From positions 62,001 to 126,000 of the forward strand of contig JAYRLC010000005.1 of assembly GCA_041905405.1 (NCBI GenBank): 64,000 nt of DNA. Reading direction: 5' to 3'. Both the position numbers and the translations under genes were made by a program. This document shows, piece after piece, positions 1 through 8,287 of this stretch (the stretch's first letter is position 1; each line of letters begins with the position of its first letter). This DNA is from RAM1 sp041905405 (lineage in GTDB: Bacteria > Pseudomonadota > Gammaproteobacteria > Burkholderiales > Burkholderiaceae_C). The notes beneath the pieces are model-generated. The model was not told where the DNA came from and searched no databases. It was given only the letters and a program-made list of their open reading frames with translations.

Positions 1-617
1 CTCTCGGCCAGCAGTGACAGTATCCACGCCTGCAGGTCCGCTGTGGTGGCCTGGCGCGCAAGCGCGGCAAAGCCGCGGCGGGCCTGATCGTGCCGCCCCA
101 GCAGCGACGCCGTCTCCAGTTCGCACGCCAGGGCATGAATCGCCGCGCCGGCCGCGGACACCTGGCGACAGGCATCCAGCGCGGCAGCATAGCGGCCTGA
201 AAGTCGCTCCAGCGTGGCCAGCGTCAGCCAGCCCTGGGCCTGCGACGGATCGCGCGCCAGCGCCCGTTGCAAAGTGGCGCGCGCGGCGCTGAATTCATGG
301 CGGCTTTGCTGCACGGTCGCCTGCAGAACGGCCAACGCCGGCGGCGCGTCGGCTTTGTCCCACCAGGGTGCCAACGCGGTCTGGGCCCGGCCCAGGTAGC
401 GCGGGTCGGCGCTGGTGCGCGCCTGGTTGATGGCCTGGCGCGCCGCTTCGGCCGCCGCCTGCGGTGTGGCAGATGCCACCCTCAGGCGCGGTGCCAGCGT
501 TTCTATTACCTGATCGTCACCAGCCGGTGTGAAGTCCCGGCCGGTTGAATGTGCAGTGGCCACCAGGGCCACCGTCATGCAAGCGACGCGGATGCAGAAA
601 CGCGTTGCGGCGCTCAC
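1..617 (-). CDS. Exported TPR-like protein, 3' end beyond window
   Basis: The reading frame stays open from a GTG at 615-617 to the left edge, giving about 205 residues with the C-terminus missing. The N-terminus has a short hydrophobic stretch (VACMTVALVATA, about residues 11-22) that fits a signal peptide. The rest is rich in Ala and Leu, with paired amphipathic helices around residues 100-170 of the tetratricopeptide type (for example the segment GWLTLATLERLSGRY). It starts 6 nt after the stop of the small lipoprotein gene, so it is probably the third gene of a DUF4331 operon. An ATG at codon 14 is an alternative start, but it would cut into the signal sequence. The function is unknown. 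TPR proteins usually act as assembly scaffolds, which is inference here. Confidence 0.7.
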   Translation of the reverse strand, partial: MSAATRFCIRVACMTVALVATAHSTGRDFTPAGDDQVIETLAPRLRVASATPQAAAEAARQAINQARTSADPRYLGRAQTALAPWWDKADAPPALAVLQATVQQSRHEFSAARATLQRALARDPSQAQGWLTLATLERLSGRYAAALDACRQVSAAGAAIHALACELETASLLGRHDQARRGFAALARQATTADLQAWILSLLAE

Positions 618-623
618 GCTGCG

Positions 624-896
624 TCAGATCCGCGAATCGGGTTCGTCGGTGTCGCTGGTCGCCAGCGTCGCGTCGCCCACCACCAGCGGCTCACTGGTGT
701 CGTTGGGTGCCGCGGCCACACTGTTCACGAAGGTGAACGCGCCAGCTGCGCTGGTGGTGGCCGACTGCGGCACTTCGGAACCAGCCACCGGCGGATCGGT
801 GGGCAGCGACGGGCCGCCACCGCCACCGCAAGCGGCGAGCAGCGCGCTGCCCAGAGCCACGCTGATGCACGTGCGATTGAATGGGATGCGTTTCAT
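624..896 (-). CDS. Small lipoprotein, 90 aa
   Basis: This short secreted protein starts at the ATG at 894-896, which has an AGGAG about 10 nt upstream. The N-terminus is MKRIPFN followed by a hydrophobic core and a lipobox ending LLAAC, so Cys23 should be lipid-modified. A run of glycines then leads into a Ser/Thr/Pro/Ala-rich tail with no recognisable domain. It lies 28 nt downstream of the DUF4331 gene and 6 nt upstream of the TPR-like gene, so the three are probably co-transcribed. The function is unknown. Confidence 0.75.
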   Translation of the reverse strand: MKRIPFNRTCISVALGSALLAACGGGGGPSLPTDPPVAGSEVPQSATTSAAGAFTFVNSVAAAPNDTSEPLVVGDATLATSDTDEPDSRI

Positions 897-924
897 GGTG
901 GATCGCTCCTGATGTTGCGTGAGA

Positions 925-2535
925 TCACTGCGACCCGGCATTGGGCGTGTTCAGGTACGGGAAGCTGGCAAGGAAAGGCACCACGGCCTGGTCCACGCCA
1001 TCGTGCACGCTGGCCGATGTGTTGCCCAGCGGCACTGCGCCCGCGCGGCATGCCGAGGTGACGCCCGCAACGCCGGGAATGCTGTTGAGCTTGAGCGCAT
1101 CGCTGTCGCCGTTGATCACGCACAGGCCGCCAAGCATGGCCACCAGCGCGATGTCGACCACGTCGTCCTTGGGGCGGCGGCCGTTGGGAAAGCCCGCCAG
1201 GTCACGGGCCTGTGCCAGGTTGGCCACGCCGCCGACGCGCAGCACTTCACCGGCCACACCCAGGCGGTTCTGGTCGGCAAACGCCACCGGCGCAATGGCC
1301 GTGTTCAAGCGCAACATTTCGGACGGTGTGACCGTGGCAGGCTTGTTCACGCCGGTGATGCCGGTCAGGAAGGTCGTGGCCAGATCGGTGCGCGGCAGGT
1401 TCACAGGCGCCAGGGCGGCGGGGTTGCCGGCCAGCACCAGGCCCAGCAGCGCCGGGAGCGTCGGGTTGGTCACATAGTCAAGGAACTGCGTGTCGCCGCT
1501 GGGCCTGGACGCGTTGAATTTGTCCTTGTCGCGCAGGCCGATGACGACTTCGTTGACCAGCGGGTTGCCCAGGCGGGACACCTGCGTCCACGCGCCGCCG
1601 GGCTTCTCGCTCGCCTGGTGACCGGACGCTGGCGCACCGGACAGCAGCCGCGCCTGGCGCAGGCTGGCGGTGGTCCAGGCGCCGATGACGGGTTCCGTGC
1701 CGGCGGTCAGGCAGTCCTTGTGCACCTCGATCGCCATCGACGTGACGTTCTTGTTCTGGATCGAGTTGGCGGCGAACGCATTGATCAGCGCGGGATTGGT
1801 GATCTGGGCGGCTGTGGCGTTGACCAGGTCGAAGATTGGCCCCAGATTGACTGCGAAGCCTTCCTGGCGCTGGCCCGCGAACACACGGCCCGTGTCTTTG
1901 CCGGCAGGGCAGCCGGGAACCTTCACCTCGAAGATGTGCTTGCCCGCATAAGTGGCATAGGCTGCGGCATTGCCCAGCGTCTTGACGCCGATGTAGTCCA
2001 CCGGCTTTTCGAAGGTGGCGCCGCCGCCGGACTTGGTGACGGCCTGGACGGTGCCGCGGCGCCGGTCACCGCGCACGATGTTGACGGAGTAGGTCTCGGC
2101 CACGTTGAGGTTGGCGTCGGCCACGTTGGCCACGGCGCCTGCCTGCGTCAGCGGTATGGCGACGGACTTGCCGCCGATCGGCAGTTCCACGCCCTTGCCG
2201 CTGTTGGCCAGGGTGTTGTTGAAGCGGAACTGGAAGGTGAGGTCTTCGCGCGCATCGCCGTTGTTGTCAATGTGGATCTCATACAGCGCGTTGGGGTCCA
2301 TCTTGAAGTAGTTGGGCCCGCCATACGCGTCCTGCAGGGGCTGGTAGTTGGCGATCAGCGTCACGTAGTCGGAGCGTCCCGTTTCATAGCTGCGGAACAT
2401 GTAGAAGTCGGTGCCGTCGACTTTGGGGCTGGTCGTGATGAAAGGCGCTTCGCGATGGCTGGACGCGAGAGTCAGACCGGTGGCGCAGGCGGCGGCCACA
2501 GCGATAAGGGTTAACCCTAGTTTGTTGACGTGCAT
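925..2535 (-). CDS. DUF4331 domain exported protein
   Basis: This 536-residue secreted protein belongs to the DUF4331 family. A signal peptide (residues 1-24) is followed directly by SSHREAP, the motif that usually opens the mature protein in this family. The body contains features typical of the family, such as DGTDFYMFRSY near residue 39 and a conserved GNPLVNEV segment. An AGGAGA about 6 nt before the ATG supports the start. It is the first gene of a minus-strand set with a small lipoprotein and a TPR-like protein. DUF4331 proteins have no established biochemical role that I know of. An envelope or periplasmic location follows from the signal peptide. Confidence 0.9.
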   Translation of the reverse strand: MHVNKLGLTLIAVAAACATGLTLASSHREAPFITTSPKVDGTDFYMFRSYETGRSDYVTLIANYQPLQDAYGGPNYFKMDPNALYEIHIDNNGDAREDLTFQFRFNNTLANSGKGVELPIGGKSVAIPLTQAGAVANVADANLNVAETYSVNIVRGDRRRGTVQAVTKSGGGATFEKPVDYIGVKTLGNAAAYATYAGKHIFEVKVPGCPAGKDTGRVFAGQRQEGFAVNLGPIFDLVNATAAQITNPALINAFAANSIQNKNVTSMAIEVHKDCLTAGTEPVIGAWTTASLRQARLLSGAPASGHQASEKPGGAWTQVSRLGNPLVNEVVIGLRDKDKFNASRPSGDTQFLDYVTNPTLPALLGLVLAGNPAALAPVNLPRTDLATTFLTGITGVNKPATVTPSEMLRLNTAIAPVAFADQNRLGVAGEVLRVGGVANLAQARDLAGFPNGRRPKDDVVDIALVAMLGGLCVINGDSDALKLNSIPGVAGVTSACRAGAVPLGNTSASVHDGVDQAVVPFLASFPYLNTPNAGSQ

Positions 2536-2679
2536 CGTTGCTCTCCTGGTTGTTGACGTGGTTGTAAAGGCGGGAAGGCCCAGACCGATTACGTGCGCCG
2601 CGATGCGGCAGATTCACCAAATCTTCAAAGAGCAGAAATAAATGCAACAGAAGAGACACACCCATTGCATGCTTGCGCC

Positions 2680-3069
2680 ATGCCCCAACAACTGAACTAC
2701 CTGCTGTTTGACGCCACGGACGAAGAGTCCGGTGCCTGCGGCTTCGACGCGATGGCGTCCGTGCTGCCCGATCGCCTGCCCGCCCTGCTGGCCGAAGTGC
2801 AGGCCGTGCTGGCCTGGGCCACCGGGCTGTTCGGCCCGCCGTCTGGCGCGGATGTCGCAGGCGATGAAGACGATGAGGGCGATGCCGAAGAATGGTCCTT
2901 CGACCTTCAAGCGACAGACGAAACCGGAGCCCCGGTGCCGATCACCTGGGACGTGCAGCGCAACAGGGGCATCGCGCCGGCCGCTGTGGCCACACGCACG
3001 ACGCTGACGCTCACGGTCAGCGGCCCCCGCGCGTTTGCGGAAGCGTTTCGCCAGGCTTTCCCGGAGTAA
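2680..3069 (+). CDS. Acidic hypothetical protein, 129 aa
   Basis: The start is placed at the ATG in front of PQQLNYLLFD, because upstream in-frame codons give unlikely sequence. The protein has no signal peptide or membrane segment. It has a strongly acidic patch near residues 60-72 (GDEDDEGDAEEW), then a stretch reading WSFDLQATDETG, and a C-terminal alternating hydrophobic segment (TTLTLTVSG). This looks like a small soluble alpha/beta protein. I do not recognise the family. It stands alone, divergent from the DUF4331 operon and convergent with the nucleotidyltransferase pair. Codon use is like its neighbours. Confidence 0.6.
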   Translation: MPQQLNYLLFDATDEESGACGFDAMASVLPDRLPALLAEVQAVLAWATGLFGPPSGADVAGDEDDEGDAEEWSFDLQATDETGAPVPITWDVQRNRGIAPAAVATRTTLTLTVSGPRAFAEAFRQAFPE

Positions 3070-3099
3070 AGGCGTCAAGCCCTGCTGCAGATGGCCGGC

Positions 3100-3342
3100 T
3101 CAAGCCGCGCCCCGCACCACCCCACCCGCCCGCACAAACGTCCCCGCCCCCAGGTGGTGAATTGGCTGCAGCGCCGCGTTGTCGTCCCGGTAGTCCCACC
3201 GCCCGTTCGCAAAGATGCGCGCATCGGCCGCGGCGGCCACCACTTCGGCAAAGCAGGTGTCGTAGGCGTCCTCGGTGTGGCGCTCGGGGATCAGGCGGCT
3301 GGCGTGGGCGAGCTGGACGGGGGCGAAGTGGGCGGTGATCAT
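3100..3342 (-). CDS. Small hypothetical protein coupled to nucleotidyltransferase
   Basis: This 80-residue frame begins at an ATG that overlaps the stop of the nucleotidyltransferase gene (ATGA at 3339-3342), an arrangement typical of translational coupling. The sequence starts MITAHFAPVQLAHASRL, has one Cys (CFAEVV) and ends GVVRGAA. No motif is recognised and there is no signal peptide. The overlap is the main reason to call it real. It could also be a non-coding frame kept open by high GC. Confidence 0.45.
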   Translation of the reverse strand: MITAHFAPVQLAHASRLIPERHTEDAYDTCFAEVVAAAADARIFANGRWDYRDDNAALQPIHHLGAGTFVRAGGVVRGAA

Positions 3343-4295
3343 GGTTGCGTGGGCTTGTTCAGATGGGGCAGGTAGCCGGCAAGCAGTTGATCGGCCACAT
3401 GGGCTTGCAGCTCGTCTTTTGATTTCTTGAGCGGGTCGCGGTCGACGCGGCTGGCAAGGGCCCGCTTGATGCGGGCGAAGTCTGCCGGGTGGATGGTGTC
3501 CATGCGCGCCATGGCACCGCTGGTGGCCACCACGACCTGGCTGAACCGGCCTGAAGACACCAGGGCTTGGCCGCTGGGCACCTGCACGGCCCAGATGTCG
3601 GACTCGTCATCGCTCATGCGCAGTGGGTGGGGGTCGCCATCGCGTGCCGTGCGGCGGATGATGTCCACTTCAAAGCCACTGCCGTTCACGGCCGTTTGCA
3701 GTTGATCGCGCCGCACATCAAACGTTTTGTCGGCCTTGCGCAGCACCCCCAGCAACGAAGTGTCCAGGCGCTGGAGTTGCGTCACGAAGCTCAACCGCTT
3801 CTGCGTATCGAACAGCAGATCGATGTCGCGGGTGGCGGTGGCCGCGGACTGCACGCGCACACCGGCCGCGGTCTCGTACGCATACAGGGCGTGCGTGCCC
3901 ACGGTCAGGAAATGCTCACGCAACCCGGCAGCAGCCAGCGCATTCAATGTGTCCACCACCACATTCGGCACGCGGCCAACCCTCAGCGCGCGGTTCAGGC
4001 GCTGCTGCTCTTTCAGCGCGGCCTTGAGCGACTGCAGCCGCGATTGGGAAACGTTCTTGCGGTCGGCGAACCGGTCATGAATGTCGCGGTTCTCTGGCGT
4101 GTCAGGCCCCAGCGATTTCTGTGCACCCCCGGCCGATTCGCGGATCAGGTAACGTCGCCCGGACTGATTGCGCCAGAACATGGCGCCGCGCACGGCTTGC
4201 GCCTCGGCCACGGCTTGCTCCAGCGCGGTGAACACCGATTCAGCATCGATGTACTGGCGCTGCTGGGATTCGCTCAGTTCAACAAGTTCGTCCAT
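3339..4295 (-). CDS. GSU2403-type nucleotidyltransferase-fold protein
   Basis: This 318-residue soluble protein has the core of a polymerase-beta-like nucleotidyltransferase. GTHALY lies at residues 133-138, and RDIDLLFD at 156-163 supplies two aspartates (157 and 159) that should bind metal. The layout matches the GSU2403 family (NTP_transf_8), whose substrates are not established. The N-terminal third is helical and rich in charged residues, with a long helix near residues 80-105. The start is the ATG at 4293-4295, divergent from arsC across 68 nt that carry CTGAAAA repeats. It is followed without a gap by a small coupled gene. A role in a conflict or regulatory module is possible, but that is inference. 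Confidence 0.8.
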   Translation of the reverse strand: MDELVELSESQQRQYIDAESVFTALEQAVAEAQAVRGAMFWRNQSGRRYLIRESAGGAQKSLGPDTPENRDIHDRFADRKNVSQSRLQSLKAALKEQQRLNRALRVGRVPNVVVDTLNALAAAGLREHFLTVGTHALYAYETAAGVRVQSAATATRDIDLLFDTQKRLSFVTQLQRLDTSLLGVLRKADKTFDVRRDQLQTAVNGSGFEVDIIRRTARDGDPHPLRMSDDESDIWAVQVPSGQALVSSGRFSQVVVATSGAMARMDTIHPADFARIKRALASRVDRDPLKKSKDELQAHVADQLLAGYLPHLNKPTQP

Positions 4296-4363
4296 TTTTT
4301 CAGGTGCTTTGCGGAAAATCTGAAAATACCCTGAAAATCCTTATAAATCAACAATCTTTTAAA
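4296..4363. promoter_or_regulatory. Divergent promoter region with CTGAAAA repeats
   Basis: This AT-rich spacer separates the nucleotidyltransferase and arsC. It holds two direct copies of CTGAAAAT (4320-4327 and 4331-4338, period 11) and an inverted partial copy, TTTTCAG (4297-4303). The repeats sit where a regulator could act on both genes. No ArsR gene is visible nearby. Confidence 0.4.
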
Positions 4364-4792
4364 ATGTCCACCATCACCATCTTCCACAACCCCGCCTGCG
4401 GCACCAGCCGCAACACGCTGGCGCTGATCCGCCATGCCGGCATCGAGCCCACCGTCGTGGAATACCTGAAGTCGCCGCCGCCCAGCGACCAGATCCGCCA
4501 GCTCGTGCGCGAGATGGGCATTCCCCTGCGCGCGCTGCTGCGCGAAAAGGGCACGCCCTTTGCCGAGCTGGACCTGGGCACCCCCCAATGGAGCGACGAC
4601 GAGCTGCTGGGCTTTGTCGCGCAGCACCCCATCCTGATGAACCGGCCCGTGGTGCGCACGCCCCTGGGCACGCGGCTGTGCCGCCCGTCAGAAGAGGTGC
4701 TGGCGCTGCTGCCCGTGGGGCCGCTGCCGGACTTCACCAAGGAAGACGGCGAGCTCGTGCGCGACACGGGGCAGCGGCTGGCGCGCGGCTAG
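4364..4792 (+). CDS. arsC: Arsenate reductase, glutaredoxin type
   Basis: This 142-residue protein has the ArsC/Spx thioredoxin-like fold. It should reduce arsenate to arsenite using glutathione and glutaredoxin. The active-site motif HNPACGTSRNT places the catalytic Cys at residue 12, as in E. coli plasmid ArsC. Other family marks are the PVVRTPLGTRLCRP segment (residues 99-112) and the VVEYLKSPP stretch. The start was moved to the ATG in front of STITIF, because the longer frame adds 20 unrelated residues. There is no ars efflux pump or ArsR beside it, so it may be an orphan reductase. Confidence 0.92.
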   Translation: MSTITIFHNPACGTSRNTLALIRHAGIEPTVVEYLKSPPPSDQIRQLVREMGIPLRALLREKGTPFAELDLGTPQWSDDELLGFVAQHPILMNRPVVRTPLGTRLCRPSEEVLALLPVGPLPDFTKEDGELVRDTGQRLARG

Positions 4793-4884
4793 GCCGCCGG
4801 ATCGTTTCTAATACGTTCCCCGCGCCGCTTGCCGGCCGGCCGCTGCGCTCCCCCCGATCCATCGCCTGAACCGTCACCCCCGTT

Positions 4885-5646
4885 GTGAATCCCGCCTTTG
4901 CCAGCACCCCCCTGGTCCGCCTGCTGTCGCAGTGGACGCCACCCGCCAGCCCGGCCGCGCCGGACGCGGGCGGCGACACGGCGGCGCAGTTGGCCGGCTG
5001 GGTCAGCGCGTTTGACGCGATCGGGTTGCACCAGGCGCACAAGGCCATACAGGCGATCCCGGACAGGTCGCCGGGTGACGGCGCCACGCCGCGGCGGGGC
5101 GCCCCCGCCGTGCCGCCCGCCGCGCTGGCCGATGACTTTGCCCGGGTGCGCGCCCAGCAGGCCGCCGCCATCGCGCAGGCGCCCGCGCTGCCCAACGAGT
5201 TCACCTTTGCCCCCTACCGCCGCCGCCATCTGGAGCTGCAGCGCCAGATGGGCCTGGCGGTGGATGCGCTGCGCGAGCGCGTGCGCAGCGCGCTGGCGCA
5301 ATCCGGCCCGGCCCTGCGCCAGCTGGCGGTGCTGGACGCCGCGATGGACAAGGTCATGGCCCCGCGCGAACAAACACTGCTGCCCGTGGCCGTGGCCGTG
5401 CTGGAGCGGCGCTTTGGCCTGCTGCAGGCTGCGCACCTGAAGGCGCTGCACGACGCGCAACAGGCCCTGCCCGAAGGGGCCGCGCCTGCAGAAGACGACC
5501 CGATGCGGTGGCGCCGACCCGGCGCCTGGCTGCACGGCTTTGAAGCCGACTGGCAGCGCGCGCTGCTGGCCGAGCTGGACCTGCGGCTCGAACCCGTGGC
5601 CGGGCTGATCGAAGCCACCGGCCACGACCTGAACCTTTCACACTGA
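4885..5646 (+). CDS. DUF3348 family protein
   Basis: This 253-residue soluble, Ala-rich helical protein matches the DUF3348 family by its start (LVRLLSQW), the central YRRRHLELQRQM segment (about residues 111-122) and the end (GLIEATGHDLNLS). The best start is a GTG at 4885, but no strong ribosome binding site is visible. It is the first gene of a plus-strand cluster with DUF802, OmpA and DUF2894 proteins, and it ends 20 nt before the DUF802 gene. The function is unknown. Its constant position before a motor-like membrane pair suggests a cytoplasmic partner, which is inference. Confidence 0.8.
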   Translation: MNPAFASTPLVRLLSQWTPPASPAAPDAGGDTAAQLAGWVSAFDAIGLHQAHKAIQAIPDRSPGDGATPRRGAPAVPPAALADDFARVRAQQAAAIAQAPALPNEFTFAPYRRRHLELQRQMGLAVDALRERVRSALAQSGPALRQLAVLDAAMDKVMAPREQTLLPVAVAVLERRFGLLQAAHLKALHDAQQALPEGAAPAEDDPMRWRRPGAWLHGFEADWQRALLAELDLRLEPVAGLIEATGHDLNLSH

Positions 5647-5666
5647 CCTGCTTTTTTCCGTAGCCC

Positions 5667-7649
5667 ATGCTTCAACGTTTTTTCTGGATTGCTTTTGCCA
5701 CCGGCCTGGCCGCCATCGCCTGGGTGGGCGCGGGCTTTGTGGGCACGCATGCGGCTGCCCTGGCCATGACGGCGCTGATCGCCGCCGCCTACCTGGCCGG
5801 CGCCTGGGAGCTGCGGCAGTACCGCGCCGACACCGCCGCGCTGGGCGCTGCCCTGGCCGCGGCGCAGGCCCACCCCCCGGCGGACGGCGGTTTCGCCGCC
5901 TGGCTCGATCAGGTGCCCGCCGGCCTGCGCGCGCCCGTGCAGCTGCGCGTGCAGGCGGGCCGCGGCGCGCTGCCGGGCCCGGCGCTTACGCCGTACCTGG
6001 TGGGGCTGCTCGTCATGCTGGGCATGCTGGGCACGTTCCTGGGCATGGTGGTGACCTTCCGCGGCGCGGTGTTTGCGCTGGAAGGCTCGACCGACCTGCA
6101 GGCCATCCGCGCAGCGCTGGCCGAGCCGATCCGGGGGCTGGGTCTGTCGTTCGGCACGTCGGTGGCGGGCGTGGCGGGCTCGGCCATGCTGGGGCTTATG
6201 GCCACGCTGTGCCGGCGCGAGCGTCTGGCCGTGGCGCGGCTGCTGGACAGTTGCGTGGCCACGGCGCTGCGGGTGTTCTCGCCCGCCCACCAGCAGGAAG
6301 AGGCCCAGCGCACGGCGCAGGCCCAGGCAGCGGCGCTGCAGGCGCAGGCCTTGGCGCTGCCGAAGCTGGTGGACCGGCTGGACACGCTGATGGCCCGCAT
6401 CGAAGACCGCAGCCGCGCGCTGGACGACCGCCTGCTGGCGTCGCAGGACCGCTTCCAGCAGGACGCCACGGCCGGCTACACCACGCTCGCACGCGACGTG
6501 GGCGTGGCGCTGCAAAGCAGCCTGGCGGCTGGCGCGCGCGCGGCGGGCGACAGCATCCGCCCCGTGATGGAAGCCGCCATGGCGCAGATCGCGCAGGACC
6601 AGACGCGGCGCGAAACCGAGCGGCTGCAGGCCTGGTCCACGCAGTTGCAGGCCCTGGCCGATGGGCTGGGCACGCAATGGAAGCAGGCCGCAAGCCACAT
6701 GGACACGCTGGCACGCGACACCACCGCCAGCGTCGCCGCCATGGCCCGGCAGCTGGCCACCAGCGTGGACGCGCTGACACAACAGACCGCCGCCAGCACC
6801 GAGCGCGTGACGCAGCAGACCGCTGCCAACGCGGACGCCCTGGCACAGCGCCTGGCCGCCAACGCGCAAACGCTGGCCGACCAGATGGACGCCGGCACCC
6901 TGGCGCTGACGAAGCACGTCACGGCCAGCGCCGAAACCTTTACCCACCACATGGCCGAGGGCGCGGCCGCGCTGACAAGGCAGCTGGACGCCAGCGCGCA
7001 GAACGTGGCGCAGACCTGGCAGACGCAGATGGACGCCCTGCGCGCCGAAGAAGCCGCGCGCGGCGACGCCGCCGTGGCCCGCCTGGGCGAGCTGCAGGCC
7101 GCCGTGGCGCAGCATCTGGCCACGCTGGGCAACGCGCTGGAGGCGCCGCTCGCGCGCCTGCTGCAGACCGCATCCGAGGTGCCGCAGGCTGCGTCCGGCG
7201 TGCTGGTGCAGCTGCGCCAGGAGATGGCCCATCTGTCCGGCCAGGAAAACGCAGCGCTGGCCGAACGCACGGCGCTGGTGGAACGCCTGTCGGCCCTGAT
7301 GCAGACGGTGGAAGACGCCGCGCGCCAGTCCACCCAGATGGCCGTGCAGGCGCAGGCCCAGGCGGTGGAGCTGTCCAGCTGGGGCGAGGCCTTCGGCCAG
7401 AGCGTGGAGCTGTTCCATACCGGCAATGAGAAGCTCGCCGCCGCGCTGCAGCAGGTGGAGTCGGCCATCAGCCGGTCCACCGCGCGCAGCGACGAGCAGC
7501 TGGCGTATTACGTGGCGCAGGCGCGCGAGGTGATCGACCTGAGCATCACGGCGCAGCACGGCGTGCTGGACCGGCTGCGCACACTCGGAAGCACAGCCGG
7601 CGGCCCGGCCGGCAGCCCGCGCGCCGAGGTGACGGAGCCCGCAGCATGA
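5667..7649 (+). CDS. DUF802 protein: MotA/TolQ-like channel with long coiled tail
   Basis: This 660-residue inner-membrane protein has two N-terminal helices (about residues 5-47) and two more at 112-131 and 158-181. The second pair carries the small-residue pattern of MotA/TolQ/ExbB proton channels (GMLGTFLGMVVTF; GLGLSFGTSVAGVAGSAMLG). From about residue 200 to 640 it is almost entirely Ala/Gln/Thr-rich helix with loose repeats of the type (T/A)xxxALxQxxAA, best seen at 340-430. This part is called DUF802, a family described as repeated. The plan of an ion channel plus a long cytoplasmic helical tail resembles ZorA of Zorya defence systems. The stop overlaps the start of the OmpA gene. The biochemical function is unproven. 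Confidence 0.82.
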   Translation: MLQRFFWIAFATGLAAIAWVGAGFVGTHAAALAMTALIAAAYLAGAWELRQYRADTAALGAALAAAQAHPPADGGFAAWLDQVPAGLRAPVQLRVQAGRGALPGPALTPYLVGLLVMLGMLGTFLGMVVTFRGAVFALEGSTDLQAIRAALAEPIRGLGLSFGTSVAGVAGSAMLGLMATLCRRERLAVARLLDSCVATALRVFSPAHQQEEAQRTAQAQAAALQAQALALPKLVDRLDTLMARIEDRSRALDDRLLASQDRFQQDATAGYTTLARDVGVALQSSLAAGARAAGDSIRPVMEAAMAQIAQDQTRRETERLQAWSTQLQALADGLGTQWKQAASHMDTLARDTTASVAAMARQLATSVDALTQQTAASTERVTQQTAANADALAQRLAANAQTLADQMDAGTLALTKHVTASAETFTHHMAEGAAALTRQLDASAQNVAQTWQTQMDALRAEEAARGDAAVARLGELQAAVAQHLATLGNALEAPLARLLQTASEVPQAASGVLVQLRQEMAHLSGQENAALAERTALVERLSALMQTVEDAARQSTQMAVQAQAQAVELSSWGEAFGQSVELFHTGNEKLAAALQQVESAISRSTARSDEQLAYYVAQAREVIDLSITAQHGVLDRLRTLGSTAGGPAGSPRAEVTEPAA

Positions 7650-8287
7650 CGGGCGAGCTCGAAGACGCCGTGGACGGCGGCACGGGCGACCAGAGCGCGC
7701 CCGTGTGGGCCGTGTTCGGCGACCTGATGACGGGGCTGCTGGGCGCGTTCGTGCTGGTGCTCATGGGCGTGCTGGTGGTGCAGATGGATCTGGTCGCCAA
7801 CCTGAACGCCGAGATCGAGAAGCGCCGCGCCGAAGAGGCCCGCCGCATGGCGCTGGAAAAGGCGCTGGCGATCCCGCTCGCGTCGGGCCGCGTGACGCTG
7901 AACAACGGCCGCATCGGCATCAGCGGCAGCGTGCTGTTCGCGGTGAACTCCGCCGACCTGCGGCCCGAGGGCGAGCAGCTGCTCAGCAGCCTGGTGCACC
8001 CCCTGCGCGTGTACACGGCCGAGCGCGGCGAGATGCTGATGGTCAGCGGCTTCACCGACGACCGCACCATGCGCCAGCGCAACCGCGACTTCCAGGACAA
8101 CCTGGAGCTGTCGGCCCAGCGCGCGCTCACGGTGACGCGGGCGCTGATCGCCCAGGGCATGCCGCCCGGGCAGGTGTTTGCCGCGGCCTTCGGCGCAGAA
8201 CAGCCCGTGGCGTCCAACGCCGACGAGGACGGCCGCGCCAAGAACCGGCGGGTCGAGATGGCCCCGGTGCCACGCGCCGCGAAATGA
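7646..8287 (+). CDS. MotB/ZorB-like OmpA-domain protein
   Basis: This 213-residue protein has one N-terminal membrane helix (about residues 22-47) with an aspartate at residue 26 (AVFGDLM). That is the position of the ion-carrying Asp in MotB-type stator proteins. A short charged helix (EIEKRRAEEARR) is followed by an OmpA-type peptidoglycan-binding domain (about 95-205) with the marks SADLRPEG, SGFTDD, NLELSAQRAL and KNRRVEM. The start overlaps the DUF802 gene by 4 nt (ATGA). Together the two should form a stator-like complex that spans the inner membrane and grips the cell wall. That reading is inference from architecture. Confidence 0.87.
   Translation: MTGELEDAVDGGTGDQSAPVWAVFGDLMTGLLGAFVLVLMGVLVVQMDLVANLNAEIEKRRAEEARRMALEKALAIPLASGRVTLNNGRIGISGSVLFAVNSADLRPEGEQLLSSLVHPLRVYTAERGEMLMVSGFTDDRTMRQRNRDFQDNLELSAQRALTVTRALIAQGMPPGQVFAAAFGAEQPVASNADEDGRAKNRRVEMAPVPRAAK

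Noticed and set aside
919..2514. Long plus-strand open frame opposite the DUF4331 gene
   Set aside because: The translation is rich in Arg, His, Gly and Val with no domain. It mirrors a well-supported exported protein and is a by-product of high GC codon use.
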